A stretch of 64,000 bases of DNA from SHWB01 sp050246875 (lineage in GTDB: Bacteria; Pseudomonadota; Alphaproteobacteria; UBA6615), in NCBI GenBank assembly GCA_050246875.1, contig JBFWVF010000005.1, positions 124,001 through 188,000 of the forward strand, read 5' to 3'. Shown here one piece after another: positions 36,119-44,849 of the stretch. The position numbers were made by a program, and so were the translations under genes. The notes below the pieces were generated by a model, which saw only the letters and a list, made by a program, of their open reading frames with translations, was not told the DNA's origin and did not search any database. Positions within the stretch are counted from its first letter, which is position 1; every line of letters begins with the position of its first letter.

Positions 36119-37992
36119 CGCGGAGCCAGCATGTCGCGCACCGCCGCGCGGTCGACATCGACCGTGTAGCGCTGCTCGAGGGCCTTCGCGAGCTGCTCCT
36201 CGATGTCGCCAGCGATCTCGTCGGACATTTCGGCGGTCAGGGCCGCATAGCCGTCCTCGCTCTTCGCCGGGACGATCTCGCGGACGATGCCTACCGCCGC
36301 ACCGGTGTGGGTAAATGTGGTCACCGCCTCGCCGAGCTTCGCCTCGAACAGCAACGGCACGAGCTCGCCCGGCAGCGGCGCGCCATCGCCCTTGCGGTCG
36401 AAGGGCGTCGTCGTCGCCACGGCAAGGCCAGCCGCGCTTGCCGCCGCGGCGAGGCCTCCCGCCGTGCCCGCCGCCTCGACCAGCGCCTTCGCCTGTTCCT
36501 CCGCGGCCGTCTGCAGGCGTTCGGCCTGCCAGGCCGCGACGACCTCGTCACGGACGGCGTCGAGCGGGCGTTCCGCCGCCGGCACGATGCTGTCCGTGCG
36601 GACGAGGAAGAAGCCACCGTCCTGCGTTTCGACCGGATCTCCGGCCCTGCCGGCCGGAAGGGCAAAGGCCGCGGCGAGAATCTGTCGATCCTCGGCGATG
36701 CCCTCGACCGGCGTGCCGGCCGGACTGCTGCCGTCGCGTGCGACGGCCGGAATCTTGCGCAGCTCGACGCCGATCTGGCGGGCCACGTCGTCGAGACCGG
36801 CACCGCCGGCCAGCCCGTCCTCGACGGCGTTGAGGACGTCGTAGATGTCGCGTCGGGCCCGTTCTAGCGCCAGTGCGTCGCGCACCCTGTCGCGCGCCGC
36901 GTCGAGTGAGACCGTGCTGGCCGGCTCGACCGTCGCGACATGCACGAGATGCCAGCCGAGCGGACTCTTGACCGGCTCGCTGATCGATCCGGCGTCGAGA
37001 CCGAAGGCGGCAGCCGCCAGTTCGGCCACGGGAATCTCGCGCTGGGAAACCTGGCCCAGCGACTGCGGCCGCGCGCCGGCGTCCCCGACGGCGTCGGCGA
37101 ACGGCTTGCCCTGTCGTGCGATCGCGAGCGCCCGGCGGGCGGTGTCCTCGCTGACGAACAGCGCCGTCTCGACGGTACGGCGTTCAGGCTGCGTGAACTC
37201 GGCCTTGCGGCGCTCGTACTCGGCTGCGACCTCGTCGTCGGCGATCCGTACCTCCGCGGCGAGATCCTCCGGCCGCACGCGCAACAGTGAGACGGCACGA
37301 TACTCGGGCGCGCGGAAGCGGGCCTTGTTGGCGGCGTACCAGCTTTCCAGCGTTGCCGCGTCGGGCGCAGCGGGCGGCGGCAGCTTGTCGGCTTCGATGG
37401 TCACATACTCGGCAATGCGCCGTTCGCCCTGCCAGCGGCCGAGGGTTTCGACGAGTGTCATGGGTGCGTCGGCGGCTTCGCGGACGCTGCCGAGGTATTG
37501 CGCGCGCGTCACGTCGGCGCGCAGGTTGGCGACGAACTCGCCTTCGCTCTGGCCGGTCTGGCGTAGCCAGACCTCGAAGCGGCGGCGGTCGAAGGCCCCG
37601 GTGGCGACGTCCTGAAACTGCGGCAGCGAGCGGATGGCTTCGGCGGCCTGCGCATTCGTCACCACGAGGCCGAGATCGCGCGCGGCGACATCGACGAGCG
37701 TCCGCGCGATCACCAGGTCGATAGTGCGGTCGAGCAGGCCGAGTTCGATCGCCTGGCCGATGTCGAGGCGGCCGCCGAACAGCGGCGCGGCGCGGCGCAC
37801 CTGCTCGTTGAACTGGCGCGAGATCTCGTGGATGCCCACCGTCTCCTCGCCCACCTCGACGGCGGTCTGCGGCGAGCGAAAGCCCATGTTCTCGTAGCCG
37901 CCGCCGAAAAAGACGACGAAGGTGAGCGCAAGCAGGCCGAGGACGATCTTCATCGCCAAACTGCCCGAGGCCTTGCGCAGGGCGCCCAGCAT
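36115..37992 (-). CDS. ppiD: PpiD/SurA-type peptidyl-prolyl isomerase, membrane-anchored
   Basis: PpiD-like proteins help proteins emerging from the Sec translocon to fold. The 625-residue product has an N-terminal anchor (MKIVLGLLALTFVVFFGGG), a SurA-like N-terminal chaperone domain (about 35-240), a parvulin rotamase domain (about 245-375, with SLGQVSQREIPVAELAAAAFGLDAGSISEPVKSPLGWHLV-type sequence across it), and a long C-terminal chaperone region. GGAGAAGG upstream supports ATG 37992. It is coupled to trpE and divergent from tpiA, a widespread alphaproteobacterial arrangement. Confidence 0.92.
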   Translation of the reverse strand: MLGALRKASGSLAMKIVLGLLALTFVVFFGGGYENMGFRSPQTAVEVGEETVGIHEISRQFNEQVRRAAPLFGGRLDIGQAIELGLLDRTIDLVIARTLVDVAARDLGLVVTNAQAAEAIRSLPQFQDVATGAFDRRRFEVWLRQTGQSEGEFVANLRADVTRAQYLGSVREAADAPMTLVETLGRWQGERRIAEYVTIEADKLPPPAAPDAATLESWYAANKARFRAPEYRAVSLLRVRPEDLAAEVRIADDEVAAEYERRKAEFTQPERRTVETALFVSEDTARRALAIARQGKPFADAVGDAGARPQSLGQVSQREIPVAELAAAAFGLDAGSISEPVKSPLGWHLVHVATVEPASTVSLDAARDRVRDALALERARRDIYDVLNAVEDGLAGGAGLDDVARQIGVELRKIPAVARDGSSPAGTPVEGIAEDRQILAAAFALPAGRAGDPVETQDGGFFLVRTDSIVPAAERPLDAVRDEVVAAWQAERLQTAAEEQAKALVEAAGTAGGLAAAASAAGLAVATTTPFDRKGDGAPLPGELVPLLFEAKLGEAVTTFTHTGAAVGIVREIVPAKSEDGYAALTAEMSDEIAGDIEEQLAKALEQRYTVDVDRAAVRDMLAPR

Positions 37993-38141
37993 GCTGCCTT
38001 CTCCGGTAACGATTTCCCCCGGTCCGGCCGGGGCGCGCATCATAGGGATGGCCCCGCGGGGCGGCAAGGCGGCGGCCGGCTTCCGGGCACGGCGGGCGGT
38101 GTGATAGGCCTTCGGGCATTCCTCGGGCGGTGGAGCGGGAC

Positions 38142-38906
38142 ATGGCGCGGCGGGCGATGATCGCGGGCAACTGGAAGATGAACGGCCTTGCCGCCGACGG
38201 GCTGGCGCTGGTGCGCGAGATCGACCGGCGCGCCCGCGCCACGCCGCCGGGCTGCGACGTGGTCGTCTGCCCGCCGGCGACGCTGCTGCGCGCCGTGTCG
38301 GGCGTGGCGGCCGGCGGGCCGGTGGCGACCGGAGGGCAGGACTGCCACAACGAGCCGAAGGGGGCCTTCACCGGCGAGGTCTCGGCGGCGATGCTCGTCG
38401 ATGCCGGTGCCGCCTGGGTGATTCTCGGCCATTCCGAGCGCCGACATGGCCTCGGCGAAACCGACGAGTACATCAGGGCTAAGGTGACGGCGGCGCACGC
38501 GGCCGGCCTCGGCGCGATCCTCTGCGTCGGTGAGACCGAGGCCGAGCGCGATGCCGGCCAGACGCTCGCCTGCCTGGCGGCGCAGATCGACGGGTCGCTG
38601 CCGCGCGAAAGCGTCACGGCCGCCAATACGGTGATCGCCTACGAGCCGGTCTGGGCGATCGGCACCGGGCGCACGCCGACCCTCGCGGAGATCGAGGCGG
38701 CGCATGCCCACATGCGGCTGTGGCTGTCGACGCTCGTGCCGTCGGCGGCGGACGGCATCCGCCTGCTCTACGGCGGGTCGGTAAAGGCCGACAACGCGGC
38801 GACGATCCTCGCTGTCGCGGACGTCGACGGTGCGCTGGTCGGCGGCGCCTCGCTCAAGGCCGACGATTTCTGGGCCATCGTGACGGCGGCCCCGGCGGGC
38901 GGCTGA
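38142..38906 (+). CDS. tpiA: Triosephosphate isomerase
   Basis: TpiA interconverts dihydroxyacetone phosphate and glyceraldehyde-3-phosphate. The 254-residue TIM barrel shows IAGNWKMNG (catalytic Lys), ILGHSERRHGLGETDEYI (catalytic His), YEPVWAIGTGRTPT (catalytic Glu) and LYGGSVKADNA (phosphate loop). ATG 38142 was chosen; GTG 38130 is four codons earlier in the same frame. In many alphaproteobacteria secG follows directly; here two other genes intervene. Confidence 0.96.
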   Translation: MARRAMIAGNWKMNGLAADGLALVREIDRRARATPPGCDVVVCPPATLLRAVSGVAAGGPVATGGQDCHNEPKGAFTGEVSAAMLVDAGAAWVILGHSERRHGLGETDEYIRAKVTAAHAAGLGAILCVGETEAERDAGQTLACLAAQIDGSLPRESVTAANTVIAYEPVWAIGTGRTPTLAEIEAAHAHMRLWLSTLVPSAADGIRLLYGGSVKADNAATILAVADVDGALVGGASLKADDFWAIVTAAPAGG

Positions 38907-38927
38907 CGCCGCCCGCACCAGCCGAGG

Positions 38928-40139
38928 TCAGTTCTCCCACCAGTGCAGGGCGTCCTTGCCCTCGCCCTGCCTGCCGTTGGGGCCGCCGCCGCCGGTCCGC
39001 AGATAGACCTTGCGGTCGTGGCCGGGCTTGAACTTGCCGGCGAGCGCGTCGACCAGCCAGTCGGTCGCCATCATGTGGCAGTCGTAGCGCGATGAGTCGC
39101 CACCGAACATGCGCGCCTGATGGTAGGTGTCCTCGTAGACCCATAACTCCTTCGGCGCCGTGATTTTGGCATAGAAGTCGTAGATCAGCTCGACGGGGCT
39201 GCGGGAGTCGTACTCGCCGACGGTCAGCAGGACCGGGCATTTGATTTTGTGCTCATCGCCCTCGACCGTCATTTTCGCCACGATGCGGTCGAGTTCCTCC
39301 TCGCTGGCGGCACCCGTGAGGTAGCCGAAGAGCTGCTTGTAGCGCGGCGAGAAGGTATCGAGGATGTAGTACTTGTCGATGTAGGACGCCCACGGTCCGA
39401 CGACCGCCTTGATGCGCGGGTCGCCCAGCGCCGCCACCTGCAGCCCCCAGAACGAACCCATCGAGATGGCGTAGACGGTGGTCTTCTCGCTGTCCGCCTC
39501 GGGCCGCGACTTGAGCCATTCGGCCACCGCAATCACTGCGCGCGCGTAGTTGTCGTGGGTGAGTTTCAGGCCGCGCAGGTTGCTGGTGCCCTGGCCGGGG
39601 CCGTCCATGCAGATGATGTGCATGCCGCGGTGATGGGCATGGATGACGCGGGGATCGGGGAAGATCTCCTTCGTCATGTCGCAGCCCGGAATGTAGATCA
39701 CCACCGGCGCCTTCGGCCGTCCCGGCAGCATGTGGAAGTTGCACTGGATCGTTGCGCCCTCGAACGGCACCTCGACGCGCTCCAGCGGATAGGGCGCGTG
39801 GGCGATGACCTTCTCGTAGGTCGCGAGGCAGCGGCCGTGCAGGTAGCGCTTCTCGTCGTTGGTCTCCAGCACCGGATGCTGGGCCAGGGCAAAGGTCATG
39901 GAGGCGCGGTAGTACAGTTCGAAGGCGGTAGCGCTATGCCCTGCCGCCTCTTCCTCCGCCGCGACGCGCTCCAGCCGCTGGCCCATGCGCCCGAGGTGCT
40001 TGGAGATCTGCCCGTGGCTCTTCACGCTCTTGGGCAGTTCGCGATTCTCCTCGTCCCAGTGGAAGACGCGGCCGGTCTCCTGCACGACGTAATCGAAGAT
40101 CCATTGCTGGCGGTCACGCTGCAGGCGGGGGGTGCGCAT
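38928..40139 (-). CDS. Alpha/beta hydrolase related to the FrsA / dihydropseudooxynicotine hydrolase group
   Basis: The 403-residue protein has a helical N-terminal cap region (about 1-130) and an alpha/beta hydrolase core. The oxyanion region is VVIYIPGCDMTKE, the nucleophile Ser lies in YAISMGSFWG, the acid in TVGEYDSRSP and the His in YEDTYHQARM. A long cap before the core is typical of 2,6-dihydropseudooxynicotine hydrolase and FrsA-like enzymes, which cleave C-C or ester bonds; the actual substrate is unknown. There is no signal peptide. It is divergent from the metacaspase gene across about 160 bases, in an accessory insertion between tpiA and secG. Confidence 0.82.
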   Translation of the reverse strand: MRTPRLQRDRQQWIFDYVVQETGRVFHWDEENRELPKSVKSHGQISKHLGRMGQRLERVAAEEEAAGHSATAFELYYRASMTFALAQHPVLETNDEKRYLHGRCLATYEKVIAHAPYPLERVEVPFEGATIQCNFHMLPGRPKAPVVIYIPGCDMTKEIFPDPRVIHAHHRGMHIICMDGPGQGTSNLRGLKLTHDNYARAVIAVAEWLKSRPEADSEKTTVYAISMGSFWGLQVAALGDPRIKAVVGPWASYIDKYYILDTFSPRYKQLFGYLTGAASEEELDRIVAKMTVEGDEHKIKCPVLLTVGEYDSRSPVELIYDFYAKITAPKELWVYEDTYHQARMFGGDSSRYDCHMMATDWLVDALAGKFKPGHDRKVYLRTGGGGPNGRQGEGKDALHWWEN

Positions 40140-40299
40140 GGCTTGAGCCTTTCGTCGGGATGCAACGCGGAGATGCGGCGCGGCAGATTGGCCGGGCGAG
40201 CGGCGGCGAAGCAAGCGTCCGTCGGGCCTCGCCCTGCAGGAAGCGGCCCTGTGAGGCCGTTCACAGCGGCGGCCTGCGCTTGCGCCGACAATTGACGGC

Positions 40300-42795
40300 A
40301 TGCCGGAGATGCCGCGAAAATTCCTGCGGGGCACGACAAGGGAGGGCAGGGCGGCCGTGCGACGTGTGGCGCTGGCGGTTGCGACAGTCCTGGTCTTGCT
40401 TGCGGCCGCCCCGGCCGAGGCCGCGCGCAAGGCGCTGGTCATCGGCAACGGCGCGTACAAGGCGCAGCCGCTCGCCAACCCTGTCAACGATGCCACTGCC
40501 ATTGCTCACCGGCTCGAGGCGCTCGGCTTCGAGGTGGTGCTGGCGACCAACGCGACGCGGGCCCAGATGGCCGTCGCCATCCTCGATTTCCAGAAGCGGC
40601 TGACGGTCGGCGACGAGGCTGTCGTGTACTATGCCGGTCACGGCGTGCAGGTCGGCGGCGTGAACTATTTGATGCCGGTCGACGCCGAGCCCGGCAGCGA
40701 GGCCGAGGTCGAGTATCTCGCCATCGACCTCGACAAGATCCTGCGCGGCCTCAACGCCACCGGCACCAGCGCCAACCTGCTGCTGCTCGACGCCTGCCGC
40801 AACAATCCGTTCGAGCAGAAATTCCGTGGCGGGGGCCGCGGCCTTGCCCGCGTCGAGAGTGCCTCGGGCACGCTGATTTCCTACGCCGCCGCACCCGGTA
40901 CCGTGGCGGCGGACGGGCAGGGGCGCAACAGCCCCTATGCCGACGCGCTGCTCAAGGCCCTGGAGCAACCGGGCCTGACCGTCGAGGACCTGCTGAAGCG
41001 GGTCCACGTCGAGGTGCGGCAGGTGACGGGCGGGCGCCAGTCGACCTGGCAGGAGGGCCAGATCGTCGGCCGGCTGGTGCTCAACCCCGAGAAGCCGAAG
41101 CCTGTCGCCGCACCGTTGCCCGCGCCACCGGCCTTCGACAGCCGGCTGGCCGAGATGAAGTTCTGGGAGTCGGCCGATCGCGACGGCTCGCTCGCCGGCT
41201 ACGAGGCCTACCTGGCGCAGTTTCCCGACGGCACGTTCTCGGCGCTGGCGCGGGCGCGGGTGGCGAAACTCAAGGCTCCCGTGGCGGCGCCGGCCCCGGT
41301 GCCGCCGTCGCGCGATATCGAGATGCGGTTCTGGGACTCCGCCGACCGGGGCGGAAGCGTGGCCGGCTACGAGGCGTATCTGGCGCAATTTCCCGATGGC
41401 GCCTTCGCCGCGCTGGCAAAGGCCCGGATCACCGAACTGCGGGCGGCTTCGCCGCGTCCCCCCGCGCAAGCGGCCCCGCCGGTTGCGGTCATTGCACCGG
41501 CAGTTCCGGCCGCGCAAGTGCCGCCGGCCGTTTCGGTTCCTGACCGTCCCGCCGTACCGGTCCCCCCGCCTGCGGTTACTACGTCCATGGCGCAGCCGGG
41601 CGCCACACCGGGGGACGGCGAGGGCATCTGGGAAGGTGTGGACGAACGCGGTGAAGGCACGCTGGTGCTCGAGCGCGTCGGCACGCGCCTGAAATTCCAT
41701 GTGAAACTGGGGGCGAATGTCGTCAGGGACGCGGGCGATGACTCGGTGATACGCTGCGAGGACACCGATGTGCCGGCGGACGGCAAGGTGTCGATCTGGT
41801 GCGGCAAGTCGGGGCCGGTCCAGAATGCACAGAGGCTGACAGGGACATTCCCGAACTTCAGGCTTACGAGTGCCGGCCATCGCTACTACGCCGGTGGCAG
41901 CTATGTACTGGCGCCGGCTGCCGCGCCGCCGCGTCGACCGGCTCAGGTTCAGGCGGCACCGGCCGTTGCCGCACTGCCCGTGCCGGTGCCCGCCGCCCCG
42001 CCCGCCATGACACCGGACGCGACCTCGCCGGCCCGCGGCGACGGCGTCTGGGAGGCGGATACGACGTCCGGCGAAATGCGCCTCGTGGTGCGGCGGGCCG
42101 GCGGCACGCTGGCCGTCACGCTGTTGTTTCTGCGCACCTCGAATAGCGGCCGGACCATGCGCGAGGCCGGTAGCAGTGTCGATTGCGACAGCGCCACGCT
42201 GTCCGCCGACGGCAAACTCGATGCCTGGTGCTCCTCTGGCTCTTCGCGCAGTCGCATCACCGGCCAGTATCCGCGTTTCGTCCTGTCGGGACCGCTCGCC
42301 GGCGATGTCGGGCCGTTCGTTGTCGCATCGGCGCCGACGCCGGGCGGCCAGGCGGCTGACAGGGCCGACCGTGCGGCGCCCGTACCCGCCGCCGCCCTGA
42401 CGCCGACCGAGGCGCGCCTCGCCGCGCGCATGCCGGCCAATTCCGAGGGCGTATGGGAGGGAACGGACGAGAAGGGCGAGGCGAGCCTGACGATCCGGCG
42501 CAGCGGCAACCGTGTGACGGCCGTCGTCGTCGTCGCCAGCGGCCGCGGCGGCCCGCGCGGCGACGGTGTCATCGAATGCGAAGCGACCGATCCGCCGGCC
42601 GATGGCCGGTTCGAGACCTGGTGCGGCAGCGCCAGTACCTGGAGCTTTGCCCAGAAGTTGACGGGCGCCCATCCGGTCTACCGGGTGCCAACGGGCGATC
42701 GCCACTACCCGGGCGGCACCTTCACGCTGACCTTCCGCCCGTCCACCGAGGAAGCGGCCCAGATCGCAGCCGAGAAGGCGGCAACCGGCCGATGA
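40300..42795 (+). CDS. Secreted metacaspase-like (C14) protein with two helical and three Cys-paired C-terminal repeats
   Basis: The 831-residue protein has a signal peptide (RRVALAVATVLVLLAAAPAEA) and a caspase-fold domain with catalytic His114 (YYAGHGVQ) and Cys166 (LLDACRNNPF). Two 42-residue repeats follow (285-326 and 341-382, each with GYEAYLAQFPDG), a motif common in proteobacterial caspases. After a Pro/Ala linker come three roughly 95-residue repeats (about 439-537, 580-676, 715-811). Each opens G/S-x-G-x-WE and holds two Cys exactly 15 residues apart (486/501, 629/644, 760/775) around an ADG-K/R-x3-WC motif. These look like disulfide-stapled beta domains; I do not recognise the family. 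The role may be a periplasmic Arg/Lys-specific protease (inference). Confidence 0.85.
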   Translation: MPEMPRKFLRGTTREGRAAVRRVALAVATVLVLLAAAPAEAARKALVIGNGAYKAQPLANPVNDATAIAHRLEALGFEVVLATNATRAQMAVAILDFQKRLTVGDEAVVYYAGHGVQVGGVNYLMPVDAEPGSEAEVEYLAIDLDKILRGLNATGTSANLLLLDACRNNPFEQKFRGGGRGLARVESASGTLISYAAAPGTVAADGQGRNSPYADALLKALEQPGLTVEDLLKRVHVEVRQVTGGRQSTWQEGQIVGRLVLNPEKPKPVAAPLPAPPAFDSRLAEMKFWESADRDGSLAGYEAYLAQFPDGTFSALARARVAKLKAPVAAPAPVPPSRDIEMRFWDSADRGGSVAGYEAYLAQFPDGAFAALAKARITELRAASPRPPAQAAPPVAVIAPAVPAAQVPPAVSVPDRPAVPVPPPAVTTSMAQPGATPGDGEGIWEGVDERGEGTLVLERVGTRLKFHVKLGANVVRDAGDDSVIRCEDTDVPADGKVSIWCGKSGPVQNAQRLTGTFPNFRLTSAGHRYYAGGSYVLAPAAAPPRRPAQVQAAPAVAALPVPVPAAPPAMTPDATSPARGDGVWEADTTSGEMRLVVRRAGGTLAVTLLFLRTSNSGRTMREAGSSVDCDSATLSADGKLDAWCSSGSSRSRITGQYPRFVLSGPLAGDVGPFVVASAPTPGGQAADRADRAAPVPAAALTPTEARLAARMPANSEGVWEGTDEKGEASLTIRRSGNRVTAVVVVASGRGGPRGDGVIECEATDPPADGRFETWCGSASTWSFAQKLTGAHPVYRVPTGDRHYPGGTFTLTFRPSTEEAAQIAAEKAATGR

Positions 42796-42986
42796 GGGCG
42801 CGCCGGCCGATTCCCGGCACCCGTCGCACCGCCGGCGCGGGCCGGGGCGGCGGAGGCCGGCCAGAATCCGGTGGCATCGGCCGGGCGTAGCGATTACATA
42901 GCCGCCGGACAGCCGATACCGGTGCCGTTTGCCACAGGGCCGCAGGCGCGGCCGGACGGTGTCGGCATGCGTTTCCTGGAGCGGTC

Positions 42987-43313
42987 ATGACCACCATCGT
43001 CCTCGTCGTCCACCTCCTGCTCGCCCTCGGCCTCGCCGGCGTGGTGCTGATCCAGCGCTCCGAAGGCGGCATGGGCGGCCTCGGCGGTGCCAGCGGCGGC
43101 ATGGGTGGACTGATCGGCAACCGCTCGGCGGCCAACCTGCTGACCCGCACCACCGGCATCCTCGCCGCCGCCTTCATGGCGACGTCGATCGCCCTGGCCA
43201 TCCTCGCCGGCCATGGCGGCCGCGAGGGGCCGATCGTTCAGGAGCAGCCGGGTACGTCGGCCCCCGCCGCGCCGGCGGCGCCGGCCCGTCCGTCGGTGCC
43301 GACGACCGACTGA
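42987..43313 (+). CDS. secG: Preprotein translocase subunit SecG
   Basis: SecG is the small subunit of the SecYEG channel that aids SecA-driven export. The 108-residue protein has two membrane segments (TIVLVVHLLLALGLAGVVLI and ILAAAFMATSIALAIL) around the conserved RSEGGMGGLGG and NLLTRTTGILAA motifs, then a Pro/Ala-rich tail. pyrG normally follows in related genomes; here a six-ORF minus-strand block lies between them. Confidence 0.95.
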   Translation: MTTIVLVVHLLLALGLAGVVLIQRSEGGMGGLGGASGGMGGLIGNRSAANLLTRTTGILAAAFMATSIALAILAGHGGREGPIVQEQPGTSAPAAPAAPARPSVPTTD

Positions 43314-43334
43314 CGCCGGGCGGGCGGCTTGCCG

Positions 43335-43724
43335 TTAGGCGAGATCGCGCCAGCCGATCAGTTCATGCCCTGCCTTGCGCGCCGCTGCCGCGAACGCGAC
43401 GGCGCCGTCCTCGTCGGCGATGCGCCACGCCTCATCGCGGCCCGGATGCACACCGACCTCCACCGTATCGGCGCCCGTCGCGGGCAGTGCTGCCAGCGCC
43501 GGTACGGCCCAGTCCACGTCGCCGGTCGAGGCCGGTATGTAGAAGCGGTCGGTGGTGGTGAAGCGGCGGGCGACGGCGCGCGCCCAGGCGGCGGCCCGTT
43601 CGGTCGTCGGCATGCGCGCCATGATTGAGGCGCCCGTCAGCACGCCCGCCTCGAAGCAAGCGATGGTGCGGTCCGTCGTGTGGTCGGCGAAGCCGAAGTC
43701 ACCGGCACCGAGCATGATGCGCAT
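43335..43724 (-). pseudogene. Truncated YdjC/ChbG-like carbohydrate deacetylase
   Basis: The 129-residue product begins MLGAGDFGFADHTTDRTI, matching the start of the YdjC/ChbG deacetylase family (usually ADDFG and 250-290 residues), and ends with the family's C-terminal TVEVGVHPGRDE and GHELIGWRDL. The middle part, which carries the metal-binding His residues, is missing, and the first Asp of the metal pair is replaced by Gly8. It is most likely an internally deleted, inactive remnant, though the frame is intact. It is the last ORF of the minus-strand ACP operon, 13 bases after the previous stop. Confidence 0.65.
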
Positions 43725-43737
43725 CGCCTGCCCCCGT

Positions 43738-44433
43738 TCAGGTGAAGAAGTTGTCGCTCTCGGCCGGCCGCAAGCGCCAGCGCGCTGGATCCCGCCACGC
43801 GCGCGCGGCGAGCGCGGTGCCGGGGGCGGCGCGCCAGACGAAGTCGAGCGCCCCCAGCCGCACTAGGCCGGCGCCCCGCAGGATGCGGCCAAGCGCAGCA
43901 TCGGCCGTACAAACCTCGACGGCATCGGTGCCGAGTTCGAGAGCTGCGCCGATACCCAGCCAAACGAGCGTCGCGTCGGAGAGGCGTTCGGGGTTGAGGC
44001 TGAGCCAGTCCTGCACCGAGCCGATGGTCACGTCGCGGATGCCGCGCTGGGTCGCGCGCTCGAAGAATTGGGCCTTGACGAGGACATGGCCGAGGACGGC
44101 GCCGTCCCTCCGCTCGCGCACGACGAGCAGCCGCGTCTGGCGCGAAGGGACGTCGTCAAATTCGTGGGCGAACAGCCAAGCCAGCCATGTCGGCGAGCGA
44201 TGGCCGGTGGCCATGCCGGCCGGGGCGGGCAGGGCAGAAATCTCCAGCGGCAAGTCATGCGCCTGCTCGACGCGGTACTGTGCGCACGCTCGGCGCATCC
44301 GCCACATGATCGCAGCCCGCGGTAGGGACAGCAGCGCGTCGACCAGCGGCGCGCTTAGCCTCGCCAGCCCTTCGGCGCGCAGCATCGCGGCGAGGAACGG
44401 GCGGCTGTGGCGCACCAGCACGTAACGGATCAT
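43738..44433 (-). pseudogene. C-terminal part of a GNAT-family acyltransferase (second half of a split gene)
   Basis: The 231-residue ORF starts MIRYVLVRHSRPFLAAMLRAEG and ends in an unremarkable soluble domain. Its start overlaps the stop of the preceding GNAT ORF in an ATGA junction. The sequence upstream in this frame continues as LGTILP, which joins smoothly onto PIYEKLNW of the other ORF. The two therefore look like one roughly 370-residue protein broken by loss of one G in a TGGGGC run. Either this is a real frameshift, a sequencing error, or two coupled genes. The second domain may be a second GNAT-like fold (DAVEVCTADAALGRILRGAGLVRLG). Confidence 0.6.
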
Positions 44434-44849
44434 GGGCAGGATTGTGCCCAGTTGAGCTTCTCGTAGATCGGCCGCACCACGTGCGAGATGCCGCAGGCGC
44501 CGACGATCGGGCCGGCCGACTGCATGCGCAGGATGAGCATCAGCCCGATGCCGGTGCGGCGCCACGCTTCCGGTACCGCCAGCGACGACCCCCACACCAC
44601 GGGCAGGGGCTTGCGATCGACGACCATCTCGCCGGCGATGAGATCGACGCGGCCGATCACGCGGCCGTCGGACAGGCCGAGCAGCTGCACCACGTCATCC
44701 TCGCCGCGCGCCAACGGGTTGTCGAGGAGGGCTGCCCGCTTGCCCGGGTGCAGTGCGGCGAGGCCGTCGGGATCGGCGACACCCGCGGGCAGGCCGCCGG
44801 CACGAAGTTCGGCCCTGGTAACGGCTCGGACCGAGAGAGCGGCTGTCAT
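44430..44849 (-). CDS. GNAT N-acetyltransferase domain (first half of a split gene)
   Basis: This 139-residue ORF has an acyl-CoA or acyl-donor binding GNAT core: RVDLIAGEMV, the VVWGSSLAVPEAWRRTGIGLMLILRM stretch with the R-x-x-G-x-G pyrophosphate loop (RRTGIG), and HVVRPIYEKLNW as motif B. It stops early, right after the helix that normally continues into the rest of the fold. Together with the next ORF it probably formed one longer acyltransferase. It starts in an ATGA overlap with the AMP-ligase gene, which suggests it transfers the acyl or aminoacyl group activated by that ligase (inference). Confidence 0.65.
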   Translation of the reverse strand: MTAALSVRAVTRAELRAGGLPAGVADPDGLAALHPGKRAALLDNPLARGEDDVVQLLGLSDGRVIGRVDLIAGEMVVDRKPLPVVWGSSLAVPEAWRRTGIGLMLILRMQSAGPIVGACGISHVVRPIYEKLNWAQSCP

